In this document: positions 35,719 through 44,808 of the stretch, in pieces
Layout: the number at the start of each line of letters is the position of its first letter
How positions within the stretch are numbered: position 1 is the stretch's first letter
Program-made: the position numbers and the translations under genes
Notes under the pieces: model-generated
Seen by the model: only the letters and a program-made list of their open reading frames with translations
What the model was told of the DNA's origin: nothing
Databases searched by the model: none
Assembly: GCA_027307165.1 (NCBI GenBank)
Contig: DAHUXM010000021.1
Coordinates: 62,001-126,000, forward strand
Length of the DNA stretch: 64,000 bases
Direction of reading: 5' to 3'
Origin: Gemmatimonadota bacterium
GTDB taxonomy: Bacteria; Gemmatimonadota; Gemmatimonadetes; Gemmatimonadales; Gemmatimonadaceae

Positions 35719-35736
35719 GTTTAACTCGCCTTTAAC
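35719..35736 (+). promoter_or_regulatory. 11-bp-spaced direct repeat before actA
   Basis: GTTTAAC (35719-35725) and CTTTAAC (35730-35736), 11 bases apart, the spacing of OmpR/PhoB-family half-sites. Compare the GTTAAT repeats before tonB at 60236. Confidence 0.4.
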
Positions 35737-35748
35737 CACAATTCGCGG

Positions 35749-36282
35749 ATGGCGTTGCGAAGGAAGTGGCTCACGGTATCGGGATTCATCGCGATCGCCG
35801 CAGCGGCCACTATGCTCTCGGCATTCAGCGGCGCTTCGACGTCGCAGGGCTTCAGCCCTGAACAGCCGATTCATTTCCCACATCCCCTGCACGTACAGAC
35901 GCTGAAGATGAACTGCCTGTACTGCCACTTCTCCGCGAACAAATCGCCAGATCCGGGACTGCCGGCAGTCGCCACGTGCATGGGCTGTCACGCGCTCGTT
36001 GCTACGAACAAGCCGGAAATCAAGAAGCTCGCGGCTTACTGGAACAAGAAGCAGCCAGTGCCGTGGGTTCGGATGCACAAGGTTCCGGAATACGTCCATT
36101 TCCCGCACATGAGCCACGTGAATGCCGGCGTTTCATGCCAGACCTGTCACGGGCCGGTTCAGAACATGAAGCAGGTTTACCAGTATTCCTCACTGAACAT
36201 GGGTTGGTGTGTCAGCTGCCATATCGGACAGTCGAACCCGCCTTTCAAGGCGCGCTACGACTGCGCCGCCTGCCACTACTGA
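35749..36282 (+). CDS. actA: ACIII subunit ActA, pentaheme cytochrome c
   Basis: Periplasmic electron-carrying subunit of alternative complex III, a quinol:electron-acceptor oxidoreductase. 177 residues, N-terminal membrane/signal helix, and five CxxCH heme sites (CLYCH, CMGCH, CQTCH, CVSCH, CAACH), plus extra histidines for axial ligation (HFPHPLH, HFPHMSH). First gene of actABCDEF; ATG at 35749 behind the regulatory region at 35694-35736. Confidence 0.92.
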   Translation: MALRRKWLTVSGFIAIAAAATMLSAFSGASTSQGFSPEQPIHFPHPLHVQTLKMNCLYCHFSANKSPDPGLPAVATCMGCHALVATNKPEIKKLAAYWNKKQPVPWVRMHKVPEYVHFPHMSHVNAGVSCQTCHGPVQNMKQVYQYSSLNMGWCVSCHIGQSNPPFKARYDCAACHY

Positions 36283-36289
36283 GCCCCGC

Positions 36290-39200
36290 ATGAGTACCGA
36301 GACAGAATCGAAGGGGATCAAGCGCAGAGACTTTCTCAAGGTCATCGGCGGTGGCGCAGCTGTAGCAGCGTCCATTGGCTGTGAATCCGATAGAGTCGAG
36401 AAGCTCATCCCGTACCTGGTATCTCCCGACAACACGGTTCCGGGTGTATCGACCTACTACGCGACGACGTGCAGAGGATGCGCGGCGGGCTGCGGCGTCA
36501 TCGCGGAGACGCGCGACGGACGCACCACCAAGCTCGAAGGAAATCCAGCGCATCCGGTGAACCGCGGGGCGCTCTGCTCGACGGGCCAGGCGGAAGTGCA
36601 GGCGCTGTACAATCCCGATCGCTACCGCTCGCCGATGATTCGCAAGAACGGCAAGCTGGTCGCGGCCAAGTGGGACGAGGCGCTCAAGCTGTTTGCGCAG
36701 AAGCTGGGCGAGACGCGCTCGCGCGGTGGCGCGGCCAACGCTGTATTCATCAATCAGCACGAGTCCGGTTCGTTTCCTGCGTTTCTGGACCAGTGGCTCG
36801 CCGATTTTGGCATGCCGGCGCATGTGAGCTACGACGCTGGCGTCGATACCGAAGCGATCGCGGCGCATACCGCTGCGTATGGCGTGGCGTGGCCGCGTTT
36901 TGATTTCAATGCTGCAGCACTCATAATCTCGTTCGGCGCCGACTTCCTGGATGGCTGGGGACCGTCGGTTCCGCAGCAGCTCGACTGGGCCGATGCGCGC
37001 GCCAAGCTGGTCGGCGCACCGCGGCTGGTAACAGTCGGCGCACGACGTTCGCTCACAGGCCTGAACGCCGACACGTGGCTCGACTGCAAGCCTGGCACTG
37101 AAGTGATGATCGCTCGCGCTCTCGCGGGCCAGATGCCTGTGGCGGACGCAGCACAGCAGAGTGGCGTCGACGCGAAGCGGTTGCAGGCTGTGGTCGACGA
37201 ATATCACGCAGCGAAGCCGGCGCTGGTACTCGCCGGCGGCCACATCGCGAATTCCGCCGAATTGTTCGCGGCCGTCACGGCGCTCAATCGCGCCAACGGT
37301 GCGGTCGGCACGACGATTCGCCCCGATCAGGCATTTCTGGGCTACGAAGGAATCGCACCCGAGGCTCAACTCCGTGCAATCGGCGATCGGATGAATTCCG
37401 GAGCCGTATCGCTGCTCATGGTTCGCGGTGCCAATCCCGCGTACACGATGCCCCGGAGCACAGGCTTCGCAGCGGCGATGAAGAAGGTTCCGTTCAAGGT
37501 GTCGTTCGCGAGCATCATGAACGACACGAGCGAGATGTGCGATCTGATTCTTCCGGATCATCACTCGCTCGAGCAGTGGGGCGATGCCGAGCCGGTGAAG
37601 GGAACGCTATCGCTGCAGCAGCCGACGATGGATCCCGTGTTCGATTCGCTTGCGACTTCGGACGTGCTCATCAGGATTGCGAAGGGCGATCCGGCGACGG
37701 CGGCGAAGTATCCGGAGCCCGACTATCGCACGTGGCTCATCGCGCGCGTTCCGGGTGGCGAGGAAGGCATGCGCACCGGCCTCCCGACTGCGATCGTAGC
37801 CGGCAGCGCGCTCGCGCGCACCGCTCCGCGTCCTGCGCTTCCCGCGATTCCAGCGGCCCCTGCGCTTGCGTCCACGTCTGGCGACATGTTCCTGTTCATC
37901 TACCATCACCCGGTGCTTGGTGATGGTCGTGGCGCTAACAAGCCGTGGCTGCAGGAGCTGCCCGATCCCGTCACCAAGCTCACCTGGCAGACGGTGGTCG
38001 AGATGCATCCGCTTACCGCAGCTAAGATGGGGCTGGACAACAGCGATCTCGTCACCGTCACGACGAGCGCGGGCTCGCTTACAGCTCCGGTTTACCTGTA
38101 TCTCGGCATTCGTCAGGACACTATCGCGATCGCGACGGGACGCGGCCACATCAATGCCGGGCGCTATGCGAAGGCCGGCGAGAACGCGTACGACCTGGTT
38201 CCGCTCGCCGAAAATGCAGCTGGCGGCATCGCACTCGTAAGTACCAGAGCCAAGGTCGTGAAGGCCGGCGGCAGCATGCTGCTGGCAACCACCGAAGGCT
38301 CTGCAAGGCAGCATCTTCGTGATATCGCCCGCGCGATTCCTGTCGGCGAGCTCGGCGCTGGTGCTGAGAAGCACAAGGAGCCGGAAGAGGAGCATCTGCC
38401 CGGCGATGCGTCGCACGAATTCCTGCCTGGACTCCGGTCGCCCGTCGCGAACGATGCGCAGGGTGATTTCGGCGATCCGGCCTCCAAGGATCTCGGGATG
38501 TACAATCCCAATCATTGGAGCAACATGGCCAAGCGACGCTGGGCCATGACGATCGATCTCGCTCGATGCACGGGGTGCGCTGCCTGCGTAACAGCGTGTT
38601 ACGCGGAGAACAACATTCCGACAGTCGGTGCCGACTGGCAGACGCCGCAGATACTTCCGGACCGCACGGGCTTCGGTGCGAACATCACCCGCAGTCGCGA
38701 GATGGCGTGGATTCGACTGGAGCGCTACTACGAGGGCGGGGAAGATGGCAGCGCCGATTTCGAGACGCGCTTCATCCCCATGATGTGCCAGCATTGCGGC
38801 AACGCGCCGTGCGAGCCCGTCTGCCCGGTGTACGCGACGTATCACGCGCCGGACGGACTCAACGTTCAGGTCTACAACCGGTGCGTCGGAACTCGTTACT
38901 GCTCCAACAACTGCCCGTACAAGGTTCGTTACTTCAACTGGTTCGGTTACGGCGAGCCGCATCGGCCGCAGTACGCGTTCCCCGAGCCGCTCAACTGGCA
39001 GCTCAATCCCGACGTCACGGTGCGCGGCAAGGGTGTCATGGAGAAGTGCTCCATGTGCGTCCAGCGCATTCGCGGCGCGGAGCATCGCGCCAAGCTCGAG
39101 AACAACCGGCCGTTGCGTCCCGACGAATTCACGACTGCGTGCGCGGAAGCGTGCCCATCGCGCGCCATCACATTCGGCGACGCGGCGGACGAGTCATGGT

Positions 39201-39328
39201 CGGTAACGCGATTGATCAAGGACGAGCGTGCGTATCATGTATTCGAAGAGCTCAACACATTCACCGCGGTAGTCTACTTGAAGAAAGTCAATCACCCGTC
39301 GCCGGCTACCGAGCCGGCGCACGCGTAG
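36290..39328 (+). CDS. actB: ACIII subunit ActB, molybdopterin-oxidoreductase-like plus ferredoxin-like domains
   Basis: 1012 residues. Tat-type leader KRRDFLKVIGGG with a nearby Cys (ASIGC) that could be lipidated. The large domain (about 45-720) resembles molybdopterin oxidoreductases and keeps a four-cysteine site (CRGCAAGC plus GALC). The C-terminal domain (about 750-1000) is ferredoxin-like with Cys clusters CTGCAACVTAC, CQHCGNAPCEPVC, CVGTRYCSNNC and CSMC/CAEAC, which fits three [4Fe-4S] and one [3Fe-4S]. It receives electrons from the quinol site in ActC. The reading to 36209 upstream is inside actA. Confidence 0.92.
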   Translation: MSTETESKGIKRRDFLKVIGGGAAVAASIGCESDRVEKLIPYLVSPDNTVPGVSTYYATTCRGCAAGCGVIAETRDGRTTKLEGNPAHPVNRGALCSTGQAEVQALYNPDRYRSPMIRKNGKLVAAKWDEALKLFAQKLGETRSRGGAANAVFINQHESGSFPAFLDQWLADFGMPAHVSYDAGVDTEAIAAHTAAYGVAWPRFDFNAAALIISFGADFLDGWGPSVPQQLDWADARAKLVGAPRLVTVGARRSLTGLNADTWLDCKPGTEVMIARALAGQMPVADAAQQSGVDAKRLQAVVDEYHAAKPALVLAGGHIANSAELFAAVTALNRANGAVGTTIRPDQAFLGYEGIAPEAQLRAIGDRMNSGAVSLLMVRGANPAYTMPRSTGFAAAMKKVPFKVSFASIMNDTSEMCDLILPDHHSLEQWGDAEPVKGTLSLQQPTMDPVFDSLATSDVLIRIAKGDPATAAKYPEPDYRTWLIARVPGGEEGMRTGLPTAIVAGSALARTAPRPALPAIPAAPALASTSGDMFLFIYHHPVLGDGRGANKPWLQELPDPVTKLTWQTVVEMHPLTAAKMGLDNSDLVTVTTSAGSLTAPVYLYLGIRQDTIAIATGRGHINAGRYAKAGENAYDLVPLAENAAGGIALVSTRAKVVKAGGSMLLATTEGSARQHLRDIARAIPVGELGAGAEKHKEPEEEHLPGDASHEFLPGLRSPVANDAQGDFGDPASKDLGMYNPNHWSNMAKRRWAMTIDLARCTGCAACVTACYAENNIPTVGADWQTPQILPDRTGFGANITRSREMAWIRLERYYEGGEDGSADFETRFIPMMCQHCGNAPCEPVCPVYATYHAPDGLNVQVYNRCVGTRYCSNNCPYKVRYFNWFGYGEPHRPQYAFPEPLNWQLNPDVTVRGKGVMEKCSMCVQRIRGAEHRAKLENNRPLRPDEFTTACAEACPSRAITFGDAADESWSVTRLIKDERAYHVFEELNTFTAVVYLKKVNHPSPATEPAHA

Positions 39329-39338
39329 GAGTCCGCGG

Positions 39339-40799
39339 ATGGCAACAGCCACTAAACCGGTAGAGGACGTCGAGCTGCTGCGCCGGCCGAACATCCCGAG
39401 CGCCGAGGTACGACTTCCTGCCGTAAAGGATTACGAACAGGTCGATGACGAGATAACAGCGACGCTGCACCCCACGGCCCAGTGGTTCATCGGGCTTGGT
39501 GTGGCGATCCTCTTCCTCGTTATCGGCGCGCTGGCGTGGACTTATCAGATCTACACCGGACTTGGAGTCGCCGGATACAACCCGCCGGTAATGTGGGGTG
39601 TGTACATCGTCACCTTCGTGTTCTGGGTCGGTATCGGACACGCGGGAACGCTCATCTCGGCGATCCTTTACCTGTTCCGAGCCGGATTCCGAACGACGAT
39701 CTACCGATGCGCCGAAGCGATGACGGTGTTCGCGGTCATGACCGCCGGACTGTTCCCGATTCTGCACCTCGGCCGTCCGTGGAAGTTCTTCTGGCTCATT
39801 CCGTATCCGAACTGGCGCTACATCTGGCCACAGATGAAGAGTCCGCTGGTGTGGGACGTATTCGCGATCCTCACGTACCTCACCGTATCTGCGACATTCC
39901 TCTACATCGGACTCGTTCCCGACTTCGCGATCCTGCGCGACCGGGAAAAGAATCCGGTGCGCAAGCGGTTGTTCGCGCAGCTGGCACTGGGGTGGCGTAA
40001 CACCGATCGCGAGTGGCGCCACTTCGTTCGCGCCTATCTCTTCCTCGCGGCATTCTCGACACCGCTCGTTCTTTCAGTGCACTCGGTGGTGTCGTTCGAC
40101 TTTGCCATGTCGGACGTGCCAGGATGGCACACGACGGTGTTCCCGCCGTACTTCGTCGCAGGCGCGATCTACTCGGGCATCGGAATGGTCTTCACGATCG
40201 TGATTCCGCTGCGCAAGTGGTTCAATCTCAAGCATTACGTCACCATCAACGATCTCGACGCTGCGGCCAAGCTTGCACTGTTCACGTCGCTCGTCGTCGG
40301 CGTATCGTACGCCTGCGAGTGGTTCGTCGCATGGTACAGCGGAAGCCCTGCCGAGAAGCAGTTCTTCGCGAACCGCCTGTGGGGTCAGTGGTGGTGGGCG
40401 TCGGCATTGCTGTACACCTGCAACATCTGTCTGCCGCTGTCGCTCTTCTCGCAGTGGTGCCGCCGCAACACGACCTGGCTCTTCATCCTGTCGATCTTCA
40501 TCAACATCGGCATGTGGTTCGAGCGCTTCGTGATCGTGGTGCCATCTCTGTCGCACGAGTACGAGCCGTGGCAGTGGGCCGGCTATCGCCCGACCTGGGT
40601 CGACTACGCCATTCTGTGCGGGTCGTTCGGCTGGTTCTCGATGTGGTTCCTGCTCTTCATCAAGCAGTTCCCCGTCATAGCGTTGACGGAGATCAAGGAG
40701 ATCGTGAAGCCGCGACTGAAGTTCCGGCACGCTCAGGGCGTGGACTCCACGGCTCATCCGTTGCCGTTCATGCCTGACACACCAGGGGAGTTCGACTGA
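39339..40799 (+). CDS. actC: ACIII subunit ActC, NrfD-like quinol-binding membrane protein
   Basis: 486 residues, about ten membrane helices of the NrfD/PsrC family. Conserved features are MWGVYIVTFVFWVGIGHAGTLISA, LGRPWKFFWLIPYPN, SPLVWDVFAI, SVHSVVSFDFAMSDVPGWHTT and the C-terminal TWVDYAILCGSFGWF. Oxidises menaquinol/quinol at the membrane. Ten bases after actB; its stop overlaps the actD start as TGATG. Confidence 0.93.
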   Translation: MATATKPVEDVELLRRPNIPSAEVRLPAVKDYEQVDDEITATLHPTAQWFIGLGVAILFLVIGALAWTYQIYTGLGVAGYNPPVMWGVYIVTFVFWVGIGHAGTLISAILYLFRAGFRTTIYRCAEAMTVFAVMTAGLFPILHLGRPWKFFWLIPYPNWRYIWPQMKSPLVWDVFAILTYLTVSATFLYIGLVPDFAILRDREKNPVRKRLFAQLALGWRNTDREWRHFVRAYLFLAAFSTPLVLSVHSVVSFDFAMSDVPGWHTTVFPPYFVAGAIYSGIGMVFTIVIPLRKWFNLKHYVTINDLDAAAKLALFTSLVVGVSYACEWFVAWYSGSPAEKQFFANRLWGQWWWASALLYTCNICLPLSLFSQWCRRNTTWLFILSIFINIGMWFERFVIVVPSLSHEYEPWQWAGYRPTWVDYAILCGSFGWFSMWFLLFIKQFPVIALTEIKEIVKPRLKFRHAQGVDSTAHPLPFMPDTPGEFD

Positions 40800-41299
40800 T
40801 GCGCGGCGTTATCGGGCTGTTTCGCGAGCTGGACACCACCTGCGACGCGATAGCGATTCTCAAGAAGAAGAAGGTTGGAGAATTCACAGTGTATTCTCCA
40901 ACGCCTCGTCACGAGATCGAGCACGCGATCGACAGGGGACCGAGTGCGGTGCGCATCTTCACGCTCATCGGCGGCTTGTGCGGCGTAACGTTCGGTTACT
41001 GGATCGCGATCTGGATCTCGGACTACTGGCCGATCGTAGTGGGCGGCAAGGCGATCGCGACGTGGATACCGTACACGGTGTTCGGCTTCGAAGTCATGGT
41101 GCTCATCGGAGCTCTCGCGACCGTGGCCGGTCTGTTCGCGACAGCGAGATTCCCTCGTATCACGCACACGGTGGGATACGATTCACGGTTCAGCTACGGC
41201 GATTTCGGCGTCTGGATCGAGCCGTCGCCAGACAAGTTGCAGGAGGCAGAGCAGTTGCTACGTGATGCCGGTGCGGTGGAGGTGCGCGTTGAACGCTAG
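40799..41299 (+). CDS. actD: ACIII subunit ActD (DUF3341)
   Basis: 166 residues. Starts GVIGLFRELDTTCDAIAILKKKK, with FTVYSPTPRHEIEHAI and two membrane helices (FTLIGGLCGVTFGYWIAIWIS and FEVMVLIGALATVAGLFAT), then a soluble tail (GDFGVWIEP). These are the DUF3341/ActD hallmarks. Structural subunit of the complex. Overlaps actC by one base and actE by 11. Confidence 0.9.
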   Translation: MRGVIGLFRELDTTCDAIAILKKKKVGEFTVYSPTPRHEIEHAIDRGPSAVRIFTLIGGLCGVTFGYWIAIWISDYWPIVVGGKAIATWIPYTVFGFEVMVLIGALATVAGLFATARFPRITHTVGYDSRFSYGDFGVWIEPSPDKLQEAEQLLRDAGAVEVRVER

Positions 41300-42089
41300 A
41301 GCCATTCGCGCGCTGCTTGCCATTGCGCCTCTTACCTTGAGTCTTTCTGCGTGCGAGTGGTTCAGCGACTTCCGCCGCCAGCCTGCGCTGCACCCGTGGC
41401 AGCCGATACACTGCGATGCTCGTCGCGACGTCTGCGACGAGACCATTCCGTCGCGCGGCAATCCACAGAATTCCGTCTCGATCTACGGAACCGAGCGCGC
41501 CGGCTTCGAAACGTCGTACGCTGCACTGCCGGGCACGATCGACTCCATGTCGAATCTCGTCAATCCGACACCGCCCACCGCGGCGTCGCTCGCCAACGGT
41601 CACAAGTACTTCGCGGTCAACTGCGAAGTCTGTCATGGTGAGAAGGGCCTCGGCGACGGTCCGGCTACGAAGTACGGAATGATCGGCATCAATCTCACGA
41701 TGGACATCACCAAGAACCGGAGTGACGGCTACATCTTCGGAATGATCCGGAATGGACGCGGCGCAATGCCGTCGTACAACAGGATCGAGGAGATGGATCG
41801 ATGGGACGTCGTCAATTACGTTCGCGCGCTTCAGGGCAGGCTCGGCGTAACGGTTCCGACGGGACCGCTGGCTGTGCCTGGCGTCACAGGACGCTGGGTG
41901 CCCGGTTACACCAAGACGGCACCCGACAGGCCGGCGCCGTTCGTACCGCCGTATGAGGGAAGCGCCAAGGCGTGGTACCACGCCGGCGAAGCGCCGCCCG
42001 CGCTCGACATGAGGTCGCCGCGGGTCGGTCCACCACCGCTTGATTCCAACGTGTACAAGACAGGTATTCCGCAGGAGGTGAAGCGATGA
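41289..42089 (+). CDS. actE: ACIII subunit ActE, monoheme cytochrome c lipoprotein
   Basis: 266 residues. Lipobox LSAC at the end of LLAIAPLTLSLSAC, one heme site CEVCH, and a distal Met ligand candidate in RGAMPSYNR; the second half is Pro-rich. TTG at 41289 is chosen because GGAGG sits six bases upstream. A longer frame from 41262 gives ATG starts without a ribosome site. Likely exit point for electrons to a soluble cytochrome or oxidase. Confidence 0.88.
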   Translation: MNARAIRALLAIAPLTLSLSACEWFSDFRRQPALHPWQPIHCDARRDVCDETIPSRGNPQNSVSIYGTERAGFETSYAALPGTIDSMSNLVNPTPPTAASLANGHKYFAVNCEVCHGEKGLGDGPATKYGMIGINLTMDITKNRSDGYIFGMIRNGRGAMPSYNRIEEMDRWDVVNYVRALQGRLGVTVPTGPLAVPGVTGRWVPGYTKTAPDRPAPFVPPYEGSAKAWYHAGEAPPALDMRSPRVGPPPLDSNVYKTGIPQEVKR

Positions 42090-43417
42090 GCGATCATGGA
42101 CCGCACATCTTCACGCGGGAAGAGGTAATTGCCGGCAGCCAGACTCCGATCGCGAGCTGGCTCAAGATGTCCTGCGCGATTCTCGCAATCATCGGGACCG
42201 TTACGTTCATCTTCGGCGCTTTTGTCGGTGCCGATCGTGCGTGGCAGGCACTGCACTTCAACTGGCTGTTCTTCAGCACGGTATCGTCTGCTGGTGTGAC
42301 GGTGGTCGCCGTGCAGCGCATCACCACTGCGCGCTGGTCGCGACCCGTGGTCCGGTTCATGGAGGGCTACGTCGCGTTCCTGCCGGTCGCGTTCGTGATT
42401 CTCTGTCTGTCGCTGACCATCGGACGAGACCACATCTTCCCGTGGGCAACGCATCCTCTGATGATCGAGGAGAAGCGCCAGTATCTCAACGTTCCGTTCT
42501 TCGTCACGCGTGATCTCGTGATGTTCGGAATCCAGACGATCCTGAGCGTGTGGTACATCTACACCTCCGTACGGCTCGACGTCGGCGTCGTTCCGGAGAG
42601 CGGTGCATCATGGGCACGCGGAATCCGCGACCGTATGCGGAATGGCTTTGGTGAGGAGCGCAGAGAGCTTCACTCGACGCATTCGCGTCAGGGTAAGCTT
42701 GCGGTGGCGATGGTATTCGCATTTGCGCTGTTCTGGATCATCATGTCGTGGGATCTGTCCATGTCGCTCGATCCACACTTCCAGAGCACGTTGTACGGCT
42801 ACTGGTTCTTCATGGGTGCGTGGGTCGCTGCCATCGCAGCGTGGACGCTCATCACGATGGCGTGGCGGAGTCACCTGCGTCGCCAGGACATGATCACCGA
42901 CGTCCACTTCCACGACCTCGGCAAGCTGTGCTTCGCGTTCACAGCGTTCTGGGGCTATCTGACCTTCGGCCAGTACCTGGTTATCTGGTACGGCAACCTC
43001 GGCGAGGAAACTCACTGGGCTCGCCTGCGGCTCATCGCGCCGTGGAGCTGGGTCACGATGACCGTCGTGGCACTCATGTTCGTGCTGCCGTTCTTCGGCC
43101 TGTTGTCACGTGCTGCCAAGGTATATCTCCCGACGATGGCCTTCTTTGCGGCGTGTCTCGTCGTCGGACTCTATCTCCATCGGTACGACGAGATCTATCC
43201 GTCCATCTATGGGGTACGAGTTGACGGTACACTGCCGTTTGGTATCTGGGAAATCGCAATCACCGCCGGATTCCTCGGAATCTGGGGCCTGTGCTACATC
43301 GCGTTCATGGACGCATTCCCGCGCATGCGCGTGGTGCTGATGACGTCGCCGTTCCGCGACGAGGTGCAGGTGCCGGTGAATCCCAAGACGATGGACGCGC
43401 TCCCCGCGCACGAATGA
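42086..43417 (+). CDS. actF: ACIII subunit ActF, NrfD-like membrane protein
   Basis: 443 residues, about ten helices, paralogous in fold to ActC but lacking some of its quinol-site residues. Markers are ATHPLMIEEKRQYLNVPFF, WDLSMSLDPHFQSTLYGYW, FWGYLTFGQYLVIWYGNLGEETHW and PWSWVTM. ATG 42086 overlaps the actE stop by 4 nt. The operon stops here: no actG and no oxidase genes follow, and the next feature is a palindrome and a tRNA. Confidence 0.92.
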   Translation: MSDHGPHIFTREEVIAGSQTPIASWLKMSCAILAIIGTVTFIFGAFVGADRAWQALHFNWLFFSTVSSAGVTVVAVQRITTARWSRPVVRFMEGYVAFLPVAFVILCLSLTIGRDHIFPWATHPLMIEEKRQYLNVPFFVTRDLVMFGIQTILSVWYIYTSVRLDVGVVPESGASWARGIRDRMRNGFGEERRELHSTHSRQGKLAVAMVFAFALFWIIMSWDLSMSLDPHFQSTLYGYWFFMGAWVAAIAAWTLITMAWRSHLRRQDMITDVHFHDLGKLCFAFTAFWGYLTFGQYLVIWYGNLGEETHWARLRLIAPWSWVTMTVVALMFVLPFFGLLSRAAKVYLPTMAFFAACLVVGLYLHRYDEIYPSIYGVRVDGTLPFGIWEIAITAGFLGIWGLCYIAFMDAFPRMRVVLMTSPFRDEVQVPVNPKTMDALPAHE

Positions 43418-43423
43418 TCTCAT

Positions 43424-43449
43424 AGGGGCAGACCACCGCGTCTGCCCCT
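43424..43449 (+). terminator. hairpin after actF
   Basis: Perfect 10-bp stem (43424-43433 with 43440-43449), loop CACCGC, seven bases after the actF stop. No T-run follows, so it may be a REP-like transcript end rather than a classical terminator. Confidence 0.55.
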
Positions 43450-43582
43450 GCGGATACGCCGTGCCCGCGTCGGGACCGGCGTATCGCGCGTGATGGACGG
43501 CCCAGAGTCGCGGATGCACCAGCGCCTCGGAGCGCATTCATCGATTAAATTATGTCGTTCGTGTCCAACGGCGCGAGCTGAA

Positions 43583-43653
43583 GGGGGCTTCGTTCAACGG
43601 TAGGACATCGCCTTTGCAAGGCGAGAATAAGGGTTCGATTCCCTTAGCCTCCA
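43583..43653 (+). tRNA. tRNA-Ala (anticodon UGC)
   Basis: 71 nt. Acceptor GGGGGCT pairs with AGCCTCC including the G3:U70 wobble that identifies alanine tRNAs. D-arm GTTC/GGAC, anticodon stem TCGCC/GGCGA enclosing TTTGCAA (anticodon TGC), T-arm AAGGG-TTCGATT-CCCTT, discriminator A. The 3' CCA is not encoded. Its 3' end is only five bases from the end of the convergent CHAD gene. Confidence 0.95.
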
Positions 43654-43658
43654 CTACT

Positions 43659-44672
43659 TCACTCGGTGTCGCTTCCGAAGCGCTTCGCGCTCTTCTCCAG
43701 CGAGGCGACCAAACGGCCGCGCGCGTCGGGAGTCAGCGACGCGGTCACCCCTCGCTCGGCGGCTGAGATCCTGTCGTGCAGACGGGCAAACAGCAACGAC
43801 AGTGACGCGTCGAACGGCGAGTCAGCGGTAACGCGCGTGAAGTCCATCGCGCCACTCGGCCGATACACCAGCTCGCTCGCCACGAGCGCCGTGCGCTCGG
43901 CGGCAACCGATGTCACTTCGCGAGCAACGCGATGCGCGAGTAACTGCGCATCCCTCAACTCTCCGACCGCATCCTGGAATCGCGCAAGCTCATCCGCCAC
44001 GGGTGCGAGCTCGGGTATCTGGGCCGATAATGCCTCCAGCACATAGCGCGCACGCTTCGCCAGAATGCGCGCGCGATGCAAGCGCCTCGCGTCGTCCGCG
44101 GATCGAATACGATCGAATGCCGCTGCAAGAGCGGAAACCTGATCGCCGAGCACCGACGCCGTCGCTGCTCGCATCGACGCAACGTCGTCATCGTCGCGAA
44201 CGTCGTGCACGGTTACGTAGCGGTGCAGTTCCTTGCGGAGTGCTCGCTCCGTTTTGAGGAAATCGCGCCGCAGCAACTTCCGCAATTTTCGCCATGCTGG
44301 CTTGCGGTCGCGCTTGAGCTCTGCGATGACCCACGCTGCTGCCTCGAGGCGGGAGCCGCCCAGCGCACTCCGCTCCGACTTCAGCCACGTAGTCTGGACA
44401 TCGAGATCGCGAAGGTCCCTCGTTGCATCGGCGATAGTGTTCAGTCGTCGACGGGTGCGCGCCCGAACTGTGTCGTCGAGGCACGGCCGATACAGACGTA
44501 TCCAGGATCTGAGGCGCCTGACGGCCACACGGAAGTCGTGAATCGAGTCCGCATCGCGACTGCGCATCCTGTCGTAGGCGTCTGCGGCAGCATCGAGTGC
44601 GCCGAGCGCCACGACGCGGGCTGCGCGCTGTGCACCGTCGGTGTTGGCATCCCAGTCGAGTCGTGGCGTCAT
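43659..44672 (-). CDS. CHAD-domain protein
   Basis: 337 residues. The CHAD (conserved histidine alpha-helical) domain starts with SIHDFRVAVRRLRSWIRLY and includes TRDLRDLDVQ, ARRLHRARILAKRARYVLEAL and VGELRDAQLLAHRVA. CHAD proteins bind inorganic polyphosphate through rows of His/Arg/Lys. No CYTH domain is attached. ATG at 44672; a TTG five codons upstream is possible. Converges on the tRNA gene. Confidence 0.87.
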   Translation of the reverse strand: MTPRLDWDANTDGAQRAARVVALGALDAAADAYDRMRSRDADSIHDFRVAVRRLRSWIRLYRPCLDDTVRARTRRRLNTIADATRDLRDLDVQTTWLKSERSALGGSRLEAAAWVIAELKRDRKPAWRKLRKLLRRDFLKTERALRKELHRYVTVHDVRDDDDVASMRAATASVLGDQVSALAAAFDRIRSADDARRLHRARILAKRARYVLEALSAQIPELAPVADELARFQDAVGELRDAQLLAHRVAREVTSVAAERTALVASELVYRPSGAMDFTRVTADSPFDASLSLLFARLHDRISAAERGVTASLTPDARGRLVASLEKSAKRFGSDTE

Positions 44673-44808
44673 TCGATCGTTTCCCAACCCGAATGATACT
44701 GTCTTCCTGACCCAGACGTGACCGCCAGGTAGAAAACGACCTTGCGATTTACGTCACGGGCGCTCTGCGGTGGGTTGCGCCCAGTCCCGGTACGGCTTAT
44801 TTCGCACG

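Noticed and set aside
37607-39085. 492-codon minus-strand ORF
   Set aside because: Antisense to actB, where Fe-S cysteine motifs prove the plus strand.
43583-43653. tRNA-Cys (anticodon GCA) reading of the tRNA
   Set aside because: The TCGCC/GGCGA stem places TGC, not GCA, at positions 34-36, and G3:U70 marks alanine.
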